Positions 57,071-64,000 of a stretch of 64,000 nucleotides of DNA are shown one piece after another. The stretch's first letter is position 1, and each line of letters begins with the position of its first letter. Under the pieces are notes generated by a model, which saw nothing but the letters and a program-made list of their open reading frames with translations, was not told the DNA's origin and made no database searches. The stretch is taken from positions 248,001-312,000 of the forward strand of contig NZ_BAGB01000012.1 in the NCBI RefSeq assembly GCF_000308615.1, read 5' to 3'. This DNA is from Nocardia jiangxiensis NBRC 101359 (GTDB lineage: Bacteria; Actinomycetota; Actinomycetes; Mycobacteriales; Mycobacteriaceae). The translations under genes were made by a program, and so were the position numbers.

Positions 57071-58111
57071 ATGATGCGAAACCGATTCGTACAGGCGGGG
57101 TTGTTCGTCCTGCGCCGGGTCGCGGGTGGCGTCGGGACCTTGGCTGTGCTCGCGACAGTGGTGTTCTTCCTGCTCAAGGCCGTTCCAGGCGATGAGGCGC
57201 GGGTCGCGGCGGGTGCGTCCGCGACACCGGATCAGGTCGCCGCGGCCCGGGCCCGGCTCGGCCTGGACAGCAGCCTGTGGACCCAGTTCCTGCGTTTCCT
57301 CGGCCGGATCGTGCGCGGCGATCTCGGGGTGTCGAGTTCGACGCACGGTTCGGTCGGCGCGTCGATCGTCGACCTGCTGCCCGGCACCACCGAACTGGTC
57401 GTCGTATCGGTCGTGATCAGCGTGATCACCGCGGTGCCGCTGGCGATGCTCTCGGCCCTACGCGGTTCGGGCGCATGGGATTCCACGCGCCGGGTCACCG
57501 TCATCGTGCTGGCCGGTATGCCGATCTTCTGGCTGGCGCTCATGGTGCAATTCCTGCTCGGGACCAAGCTGCAACTCTTCCCGATCTCCGGGCAGCTCTC
57601 GATCGGTTACTCGGTGCCGCGCGTCACCGGTGCACCCACGCTCGATGCCCTGCTCTCCGGTGATTTCGCCGCCGCCCAGGACGCCTTCGCGCATCTGGTG
57701 CTGCCCGCGGTGGTACTCGCCGTCCCGCAGGCCGGGCTGCTGTACCGGGTCACTCGCGCGGAGATTCTGCGGGTGCTGACCCGGCAGCATGTCACGGTCG
57801 CCAGGGCCGCCGGTGTCGGGCGGGCGCGATTGATCCGGACCCATGTGCTTCCGCCCGCGTTGACGCCGGTGCTGTTCCTCGTCGGTATCGACTTCGGCAC
57901 GTTGTTCGGTGCCGCGATCCTCGTCGAATCCGTCTTCGGACGTCAGGGCATCGGCGCGATGATGACGAATGCGATGGCCCAGAAGGACACGCTCAGCGTC
58001 GAGGGCGGTGTCCTGGTCATCGGGTTGATCGTGGTGTTGTCCAGCCTCGTCGTCGATATCGTGCAGATGATCCGGGATCCCCGGGTCCGTGCCGCGGAGC
58101 TGGCGCGATGA
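57071..58111 (+). CDS. ABC importer permease, DppB type
   Basis: 346-residue inner-membrane permease with about six helices: a first helix near residues 15-35, a long external loop, then the BPD_transp_1 core. The cytoplasmic EAA-like loop reads VARAAGVGRARLIRTHVLPPALTPV, which docks with the ATPases. It partners with the DppC-type permease whose gene overlaps its stop by 4 nt. ATG at 57071 follows GGAGGCGAAACG. Confidence 0.93.
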   Translation: MMRNRFVQAGLFVLRRVAGGVGTLAVLATVVFFLLKAVPGDEARVAAGASATPDQVAAARARLGLDSSLWTQFLRFLGRIVRGDLGVSSSTHGSVGASIVDLLPGTTELVVVSVVISVITAVPLAMLSALRGSGAWDSTRRVTVIVLAGMPIFWLALMVQFLLGTKLQLFPISGQLSIGYSVPRVTGAPTLDALLSGDFAAAQDAFAHLVLPAVVLAVPQAGLLYRVTRAEILRVLTRQHVTVARAAGVGRARLIRTHVLPPALTPVLFLVGIDFGTLFGAAILVESVFGRQGIGAMMTNAMAQKDTLSVEGGVLVIGLIVVLSSLVVDIVQMIRDPRVRAAELAR

Positions 58112-59034
58112 GCGGGCTCGCGACCGCCGCGCCACGCAGCGCGTTCGACCGTTCCCGCAGGCTGGGCCGGCTGTCCTGGGGGCTGCGCACGCGCCGGTCC
58201 TCGGTACTCGACCGGATCACGGTCGCGCTGGTGCTCATCCTGTTCGTGACGGCGCTGCTCGGCCCGACGGTGGCCCCGGACGTGTACATCTCGCACATCC
58301 AGGAGGTGTTCCGGCCACCGAGTGCACAGCACTGGTTCGGCACCGACGACCAGGGACGAGATGTGTTCTGGCGCATCGTCGTCGGCTGCCGGGTGACCCT
58401 CGGGGCGGCCGTCGTCGTGGTGGCCGGTTATGCCGCCATCGGTACCCTGGTCGCGACCGTGGCCGCGGTCGGGCCGCGATGGCTGGACGAGATCCTGATG
58501 CGGCTCACCGATGCCGTGCTGGCGTTCCCGGGAATCCTGTTCGCGGTCGCCGCCACCGCCGCGCTCGGCGCGAGTCTGCGCTCGGTGGTCCTGGCCCTGA
58601 TGCTCACCGGCTGGCCGATGACCGCTCGCCTGCTGCGCGGAATCATGCGGGAGACGATGGCGATGCCGTTCGTGGACGGTGCGCGGGCGCTCGGAGTGTC
58701 GCGCACCCGGCTCATGGTGCGGCACGTGCTGCCCAACGCGCTACCGGCCCTGTGGGTGAAATGGGCCGGTGACATCGGCAACACCGTGATCATGGTCGGC
58801 AGCCTGTCGTTCATCGGTGCCGGTGCGCAACCGCCGTCGGCGGAGTGGGGCGCGATGGTGGCCGCGGCGCGCGGCTACGCGTCCAGCTACTGGTGGATCG
58901 CGCTGTTCCCGGGCCTCGCCATCGCGCTGACCACCGCGTCGTTCGGGCTGCTCGGCGACATGTTCCACGTTCGCAGCGATCCGGCGACGCGGCAGCGCGC
59001 GGCCGTGGTCATCCAGAAGGGACGGACCCGATGA
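58108..59034 (+). CDS. ABC importer permease, DppC type
   Basis: 308-residue second permease subunit. A ~35-residue basic cytoplasmic N-terminus is followed by six helices; the periplasmic start of the core contains HWFGTDDQGRDVFWRIV, the hallmark of DppC/OppC proteins. EAA loop: GARALGVSRTRLMVRHVLPNALP. It overlaps both neighbours by 4 nt (ATGA), showing strict co-translation in the importer operon. Confidence 0.94.
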   Translation: MSGLATAAPRSAFDRSRRLGRLSWGLRTRRSSVLDRITVALVLILFVTALLGPTVAPDVYISHIQEVFRPPSAQHWFGTDDQGRDVFWRIVVGCRVTLGAAVVVVAGYAAIGTLVATVAAVGPRWLDEILMRLTDAVLAFPGILFAVAATAALGASLRSVVLALMLTGWPMTARLLRGIMRETMAMPFVDGARALGVSRTRLMVRHVLPNALPALWVKWAGDIGNTVIMVGSLSFIGAGAQPPSAEWGAMVAAARGYASSYWWIALFPGLAIALTTASFGLLGDMFHVRSDPATRQRAAVVIQKGRTR

Positions 59035-59993
59035 CCAGAACCGATGCCCTGCTCGAGGTTCGCGACCTGAGCGTCACCGTGCCCGGCGGCGCGACGCTCG
59101 TCGACCGGGTGAGCTTCGAGGTCGCCGGTGGTGAGCGCCTGGCGATCGTCGGCGAGTCGGGATCCGGGAAGTCGGTGACCGCTCGCGCGCTGCTGCGCCT
59201 GGATACCGATGTGACGCTGGACGGCTCGGTCCGGCTCGGCGGGCAGGAGCTGACGACGCTGACCGAGTCCGAACTCACCCGCATCCGCGGCCGCCGCGCC
59301 TCGATGGTCTTCCAGGACCCGCTGTCCGCACTGCACCCGACCCGCACCATCGGTGCTCAGGTCGCCGAGCCGCTGACCGTGCACGGCGTCGGCCGACGCG
59401 AGGCTCGGCGGCGCGCCGCGACCATGCTCGACGAACTCGGCATCGCCGACGCGCGACGCCGGATGCGGGCCTATCCGCACGAGTTCTCCGGCGGTATGCG
59501 CCAGCGCGTCGCGATGGCGATCGCGCTGGTCGGGGAACCGGACCTGCTCATCGCCGACGAGCCGACCACCGCGCTGGACGTGCGCGTGCAGGAACAGCTG
59601 TTCGCGCTGCTCGGCCGGGTCGCCGCGGAACGTTCGCTCGCCGTCGTGCTGATCACCCACGACATCGGCACCGTCGCCGGGTTCGCGGACCGGGTGCTGG
59701 TGATGTACGCCGGTCGGGTCGCCGAGCAGGGTGGCGTGGGGTCCCTGCTCGGCGCTCCCCGGCATCCGTACGCCGCGGCGTTGCGAGCCGCGGTGCCGCG
59801 CCTGGACACCCGGCCGGGACAGTTGGTCGCGTTGCCGGGGACGACTCCGGCACCCGCGGACCGTCCCGCGGGCTGCGCCTTCCACCCGCGCTGCCCGGTC
59901 GCGCTGGACGTGTGCCGGACCAGCCCACCCGCGCTGCAACCGGTCGACGACGGCGAAGTGGCCTGCCACCTGGTACGGGAGGTGGCCGCATGA
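59031..59993 (+). CDS. ABC importer ATPase, DppD type
   Basis: 320 residues. Walker A GESGSGKSVT (about 41-50), Q-loop VFQDP, signature FSGGMRQR, Walker B LLIADEPTTALD and switch His in LITHD. The C-terminal oligo_HPY extension has GCAFHPRCP with the cysteines that can bind an iron-sulfur cluster in DppD-type proteins. ATG at 59031 overlaps the permease stop; its own stop overlaps the next ATPase. Confidence 0.94.
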   Translation: MTRTDALLEVRDLSVTVPGGATLVDRVSFEVAGGERLAIVGESGSGKSVTARALLRLDTDVTLDGSVRLGGQELTTLTESELTRIRGRRASMVFQDPLSALHPTRTIGAQVAEPLTVHGVGRREARRRAATMLDELGIADARRRMRAYPHEFSGGMRQRVAMAIALVGEPDLLIADEPTTALDVRVQEQLFALLGRVAAERSLAVVLITHDIGTVAGFADRVLVMYAGRVAEQGGVGSLLGAPRHPYAAALRAAVPRLDTRPGQLVALPGTTPAPADRPAGCAFHPRCPVALDVCRTSPPALQPVDDGEVACHLVREVAA

Positions 59994-60856
59994 TCCTCGA
60001 CGTACGTGGTGTCTCGAAGTCGTACCGTCCACTCGGTCAGCGCCCGGTCCGGGCCCTGGACGAGGTGTATCTGCGAGTGCCCGAAGGGACGACGGTGGGC
60101 CTGGTCGGCGAGTCCGGTTCGGGCAAGTCGACGCTGTTGCGCTGCATCATGCGGCTGGAAAGCCTGGACAGCGGTTCGATCGCCTTCCGGGGCGAGAACA
60201 TCGTCCGGGCGCGCGGTGCGGCGTTGCGCGCGTACCGGCGTGAGGTGCAGATGGTCTTCCAGGACCCGGCGGGCAGCCTCAATCCGCGGATGACCGTCGC
60301 GGAACTGGTCGGTGAGGGCATGGTGGTGCACCGGCTGGTGCGCTCGGCCGCGGCTCGTCGTGATCGCGTCGCGGGCCTGCTGGACCTGGTCGGGCTGCCC
60401 GCGGAGGTGATGGGCCGGCATCCGGCGTCGTTCTCCGGCGGTCAGTTGCAGCGCATCGCGATCGCGCGGGCACTGTCGGTGGAACCGAGCCTGCTGGTGT
60501 GCGACGAACCCGTCTCCTCCCTGGACGTCTCGGTGCAGGCACAGGTGCTGAACCTGCTGACCGATATGCAGGAGCGGCTGGGCCTGTCGATCCTGTTCAT
60601 CTCCCACGACCTGGCCGTCGTGAAGTACCTGTGCCCATCGATCGCCGTGCTCGAAAAGGGCCGGATCGTCGAGGAGGCGAGCCGCGACGAACTCTTCGCC
60701 GCACCGCGCGCGCCCTACACCCGCGCCCTGATCGCTGCGATACCCGACCCCGATTCCGCTGTCGCACAACGTGTTCGCGGCGGATCACCGTCAGTACCAC
60801 CGGCCACCGCGGCCGGTGCCGAACCGGAAGGACACGCGGATGCGACTCGGAAGTGA
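59990..60856 (+). CDS. ABC importer ATPase, DppF type
   Basis: 288 residues, start ATG at 59990 overlapping the previous stop. Walker A GESGSGKSTLL, Q-loop VFQDPAGSLNPRM, signature SFSGGQLQR, Walker B LLVCDEPVSSLDVS and switch FISHDLAVV. The C-terminus is short and lacks the full Cys-rich oligo_HPY segment seen in its DppD-type partner. The two form the ATPase heterodimer of the importer. It overlaps the next gene by 17 nt. Confidence 0.93.
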   Translation: MILDVRGVSKSYRPLGQRPVRALDEVYLRVPEGTTVGLVGESGSGKSTLLRCIMRLESLDSGSIAFRGENIVRARGAALRAYRREVQMVFQDPAGSLNPRMTVAELVGEGMVVHRLVRSAAARRDRVAGLLDLVGLPAEVMGRHPASFSGGQLQRIAIARALSVEPSLLVCDEPVSSLDVSVQAQVLNLLTDMQERLGLSILFISHDLAVVKYLCPSIAVLEKGRIVEEASRDELFAAPRAPYTRALIAAIPDPDSAVAQRVRGGSPSVPPATAAGAEPEGHADATRK

Positions 60857-61934
60857 CGCCCTCAAACTGCCCGACTCGGCGGACCACACCCCGGTGGAGC
60901 AGTTGGAACGCGCGCATGCGGAGGGCCTGGCCGGACTCTTCTTCCGGCACCTGCTGCACGTGTCCGGGACGCTGGACCGGGCCGAACTCGGCGCGGTGCG
61001 GCAGCGCGCCGACGAACTCGGGATGTACCTCGAGGCGGGGCTGGGCCGGGTCAACCCGTACAACATCCCCGAGTCACCGGAGATGCGGATACTCGGGGAC
61101 GGCGACACCGTGCTCGGCTACCGCCGGGTCCTGGAGGCCGCCGCCGGGATCGGCATCACCGAATTGTGGGCCGAGACAGCGACATTCAAGCCGTTCCGGG
61201 GTCGATTCGCCTACGACCGGTACCGCACCGACGCGCCCTGGGCGGACCAGCTGGCGGCGACCGTCAAATTCCTGCACACCCTGGCACCGATCGCGCGCGA
61301 CCTCGGCATCCATATCAACCTGGAGACTCACGAGGAGATCACCTCGTTCGAATTGGTGCGCATCGTCGAGGCGGTCGGTCCCGACGTCCTGGGCATCACC
61401 TTCGACACCGGAAACGTGGTACAGCGGCTCGAACATCCGACCTGGGCCGCGCGTCGCCTCGCGCCGTACGTCCGGCAGACCCACATCAAGGACTACGACC
61501 TGGTCCGCGTCCCGGACGGGCTCGACGGCCAGCTGCGCCCGAACGGTGACGGCGTCGTCGATCTGACCGAGATCGTGCCGATCCTGTACGCCGCCAACCC
61601 GGATCTGCATCTGTCGCTCGAGGTCCGGGCGTACGGCGACGGGGCGGGTGAGTACCGGACCGACGGTGCCCGGATCGCGCTGTACGACCCGGTCTGGCTG
61701 GCGGGCCATCCGGATCTGACCACCGAGGAACTGGTGGCGTATCTGGAGATGTTGCAGCGCTACGAGGAACGGGTCGCGGCCGGTGCGGTCGACTCCTTCG
61801 CGACCTACCGGGCCGCGGTCTGGGACGAGGACGCGGCGTGGCGGTACGTGCGCACCTCCCGCGACCACGTGCGCGGCTGTGCCGAGAAGGCGGGCATCGT
61901 CCTGGACGGGACTCGCGTCGAGGCCGACGCGTGA
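60840..61934 (+). CDS. Sugar isomerase/epimerase-like TIM barrel (metal-binding)
   Basis: 364 residues of the xylose-isomerase-like/AP-endonuclease-2 fold. Metal-site residues look intact: Glu in NLETHEE, Asp/Asn in GITFDTGNV, His in THIKDYD and a final Glu in LSLEVRAYGDG. Such enzymes isomerise or epimerise sugars, keto sugars or related polyols, and some act in removing sugars from glycosides after oxidation. The ATG at 60840 is used, overlapping the ATPase gene. It is followed with a GTGA overlap by a second, diverged barrel. The substrate is presumably delivered by the importer. Confidence 0.85.
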   Translation: MRLGSDALKLPDSADHTPVEQLERAHAEGLAGLFFRHLLHVSGTLDRAELGAVRQRADELGMYLEAGLGRVNPYNIPESPEMRILGDGDTVLGYRRVLEAAAGIGITELWAETATFKPFRGRFAYDRYRTDAPWADQLAATVKFLHTLAPIARDLGIHINLETHEEITSFELVRIVEAVGPDVLGITFDTGNVVQRLEHPTWAARRLAPYVRQTHIKDYDLVRVPDGLDGQLRPNGDGVVDLTEIVPILYAANPDLHLSLEVRAYGDGAGEYRTDGARIALYDPVWLAGHPDLTTEELVAYLEMLQRYEERVAAGAVDSFATYRAAVWDEDAAWRYVRTSRDHVRGCAEKAGIVLDGTRVEADA

Positions 61935-62851
61935 GGCCGCTCGGCATCGCACTGCGCGACTTCGCGGTCGTCCCCGGCACACCGGACGAATTGGTCATCG
62001 CGGCAACGGAACTCGGCGTGACGGTCGTCCATCTCAACCCCGCGCGCTGGGTGGGGGAGCGGCTCGATCCGGCGGAACTGGAAAAGGTCGGCCGGGTCTT
62101 CGCCGCGGCCGGGCTCCAGGTGACCGTCGACCTGGGTGCGGTCAACCCGGCCTACCAGCGGTCGCCCGACCCGCTCGACCCGGACGGGACGAGTGCGCGC
62201 CGCCGCCTGCTGCGCGAGGCCGCACTGCTCGGGGCCGAATCGGTGCACGTGCGGGTCGGCTCGCCCGAATCCCGCGACGATCCGGCGGTGCCGTGGACCG
62301 ATCAACTCGACGGTGCCCGGCGCGCCTTGGCCGATCTCGGGCCGCTCTCGCTCGAACTCGGCATCCCGGTGGTGCTCAAGACGCACGAGGAGATGTCCTC
62401 ACACGAGGCGCTGGCGTTGGCCGAGGCGGCGGGCGAGCATGTGCGAATCGGGTTCAGCGCGGTCAATCTCCTTGTCTGTCTGGAGGATCCGGCCGCGGCG
62501 GCCGAACGGCTGAGCGGTCGGGTGCACACGGTGTTCCTCGACGACGCCGCGCTGTCCTGGTCCCGCGCGGGGATGGTGCGGCGGATGCGACCGGTCGGTG
62601 CCGGGATCGTCGACTGGCCCGCCCTGCTGACGGTGCTGCCCGCCGACGCGCCCCTCGTCTTCGATATGCACCGGGCCGAGCTCGACGCGCCCTGCTACCG
62701 GCCGGGCTGGGTGGCCGCCCGGCCGACGCTCGCTGTCGAGGAGATCCTCGCCCTCGCCGCGGCCGCACTGCCCGACGCCCCGACCACCGTCCTGGACGAA
62801 CGTCGCGACACCGGCCTGTCGATGCTGCCGCTGCTCGCCGCCGTCCGCTGA
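61931..62851 (+). CDS. Second xylose-isomerase-like TIM barrel, metal ligands lost
   Basis: 306 residues, start GTG at 61931 overlapping the previous stop. It aligns with the upstream barrel through THEE (LKTHEEMSSHEA), xGF/ITF-x-x-x-N and the C-terminal barrel strands. Several residues that bind metal in the partner are changed: Glu to Lys in LKTHEE, Asp to Ser in IGFSAVNL (partner ITFDTGNV), and the final strand reads VFDMHR (partner LSLEVR). It may be a non-catalytic subunit pairing with its neighbour, or an enzyme using a different chemistry. Tight overlap supports a shared function. Confidence 0.78.
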   Translation: MRPLGIALRDFAVVPGTPDELVIAATELGVTVVHLNPARWVGERLDPAELEKVGRVFAAAGLQVTVDLGAVNPAYQRSPDPLDPDGTSARRRLLREAALLGAESVHVRVGSPESRDDPAVPWTDQLDGARRALADLGPLSLELGIPVVLKTHEEMSSHEALALAEAAGEHVRIGFSAVNLLVCLEDPAAAAERLSGRVHTVFLDDAALSWSRAGMVRRMRPVGAGIVDWPALLTVLPADAPLVFDMHRAELDAPCYRPGWVAARPTLAVEEILALAAAALPDAPTTVLDERRDTGLSMLPLLAAVR

Positions 62852-62894
62852 TCCGCACGAACGTCCTGATTCTCACGAACGGAGACCCTCGATC

Positions 62895-64000
62895 ATGGTT
62901 ACCCCGGTGTCACGAACGCCCGCCGATCCGGCGGACGCCCTGCGCGACGTCGTCACCTGCGACGTCGTCGGACCCGACGACCCGTCCTACGACATGCTCC
63001 GGCGTGTCTGGAACGCCGACATCGACCGCCGTCCGGCCGCGATCGTGCGCTGCGCCTCGGCGCGGGACGTGTCTGTGGCGCTCGGCTGGTGCGTCGCGCA
63101 CGGGGTGGCGATCACAGTTCGCGGCGGCGGGCACAATCTCGCGGGTACTGCGGTCGCCGACGACGCGGTGCTGATCGACACCGGCCTGCTGCGCCACGTC
63201 GATCTCGACCCGGACACCGGCCGGGTCGTCGTCGGCGCGGGGTGTCGCTGGGGCGATGTGGACCGAGTCGGTGCGGAGTACGACCGCGCGGTGCCCGCCG
63301 GGGTCGTCTCGCACACCGGTGTCGCCGGGCTGACCCTGGGCGGCGGCGTCGGCTACCTGACCCGCATGTTCGGCGCCAGCGTCGACTACGTCGACGAGAT
63401 CGAGGCGGTGGTCGCCGACGGCCGGATCCTCACCGTCTCCAGGGACGAGCACGCCGACCTGTTCTGGGCGTTGCGCGGGGCGGGCCACAACTTCGGTATC
63501 GCAACGAAATTCACCTTCCGCACGGTGCCGCTGCCCGGTGTGGTGACGATCCGGCAGGTGTTCTACGGGGCCGAGGATCGCGCCGAGGTGTTGCGTCTGT
63601 TCCGAGAGTGGGGTCCGGACGCGCCCGGCAACGTCGGCACCTACATCAGGCTGCTGCGCGCGCCCGAATACTGGTCGCAGCTGCCCGCTGCGCACCGCGG
63701 TCGGCCGGTGCTGTCACTGGCGACGATCTGTTACGGCGATCCGGCCGAGGAACCGGCGATCACCGCGCCGATGTTCGCCGTCGGCACGCCGATCTACCGC
63801 AACGTCCGCACCATGCCGCACGTCACGTTGCAGCACGCCACCGACGACGAATTCCGTTACGGCGTAGCGCATTACTGGAAACATTCGGCTGTCGAACGGC
63901 TCGACGACGACGCGATCGAACTGATCCTGCGCAACTGCGACGCGTATCCCGGCGCGAGCCTCAACGCCAGCGCCAACATCGCCCACCAGCTGCTGTGCCC
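62895..64000 (+). CDS. Berberine-bridge-type FAD-linked oxidase (3' end outside window)
   Basis: At least 368 residues; the frame is still open at the window edge. FAD-binding PCMH-type domain: VRCASARDVSVALGW, then VRGGGHNLAG with His80 in the position that carries covalently bound FAD in berberine-bridge-like enzymes, VGAGCRWGDVD, and GLTLGGGVGYLTRMFG. The substrate domain begins near residue 215. Members oxidise sugars, alkaloids and other alcohols or amines with O2. ACGGAG lies upstream of the ATG at 62895. Following two sugar-isomerase-like genes and an importer, it may oxidise the imported compound or its sugar part. Confidence 0.88.
   Translation, partial: MVTPVSRTPADPADALRDVVTCDVVGPDDPSYDMLRRVWNADIDRRPAAIVRCASARDVSVALGWCVAHGVAITVRGGGHNLAGTAVADDAVLIDTGLLRHVDLDPDTGRVVVGAGCRWGDVDRVGAEYDRAVPAGVVSHTGVAGLTLGGGVGYLTRMFGASVDYVDEIEAVVADGRILTVSRDEHADLFWALRGAGHNFGIATKFTFRTVPLPGVVTIRQVFYGAEDRAEVLRLFREWGPDAPGNVGTYIRLLRAPEYWSQLPAAHRGRPVLSLATICYGDPAEEPAITAPMFAVGTPIYRNVRTMPHVTLQHATDDEFRYGVAHYWKHSAVERLDDDAIELILRNCDAYPGASLNASANIAHQLLC

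Overview
The window is high-GC actinomycete DNA and most likely comes from Nocardia or a close relative in the Mycobacteriales. The main reasons are an ESX-4-like type VII secretion locus, an LppX/LprG-type lipoprotein, AlkB, a secretory LIP-family lipase, a type III polyketide synthase (PKS) and a very large nonribosomal peptide synthetase (NRPS). No rRNA, tRNA or CRISPR array was seen, and no insertion sequence could be supported. All identifications come from reading motifs in the sequence; no database search was run.

Layout. 1-155: start of an MFS transporter cut by the window edge. 0.4-9.0 kb: divergent type VII secretion genes eccD-mycP (minus) and eccC plus an Rv3446c-type protein (plus), arranged as in mycobacterial ESX-4 but without eccB or Esx substrate genes in view. 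9.0-13.7 kb: a minus-strand operon of cytochrome b5-fused desaturase/hydroxylase, type III PKS and cyclic-peptide-type ABC exporter, which looks like a small lipid biosynthesis and export unit. 14.0-17.7 kb: LprG-like lipoprotein divergent from a DHA2-type MFS pump that carries three C-terminal beta-sandwich repeats. 17.7-21.7 kb: GlxA/AraC-type regulator, UppP-like phosphatase and two paralogous membrane-anchored proteins. 21.8-25.8 kb: TetR regulator divergent from a FUSC-family membrane protein that carries the same three C-terminal repeats as the MFS pump.

25.9-34.4 kb: SnoaL-like protein, small acidic protein, a kinase remnant, secreted lipase, AlkB alkane monooxygenase, cytochrome P450, cholesterol-oxidase-like GMC flavoprotein and an SDR. 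This group looks like lipid, alkane or sterol oxidation. 34.7-52.6 kb: a single 5,734-residue NRPS with four modules, overlapping a small conserved protein by 4 bp. Its architecture reads C-(half C)-A-T / C-A-T-E* / C-A-T-E / C-A-T-TE, where E* has a destroyed active-site motif. 53.0 kb: a very small secreted peptide with a two-cysteine tail. 53.4-64.0 kb: GntR regulator plus cytosine-deaminase-like amidohydrolase, divergent from a five-gene dipeptide-type ABC importer, two sugar-isomerase-like TIM barrels and a berberine-bridge-type FAD oxidase cut by the window edge. This last group is a coherent uptake and catabolic cluster for an unidentified substrate.

The most unusual features are the shared beta-sandwich tail on two unrelated transporters, the NRPS with an apparently dead epimerase feeding a D-accepting-type condensation domain, the duplicated half condensation domain, the proline-rich insert inside an ABC nucleotide-binding domain, and the type III PKS/desaturase/exporter operon.
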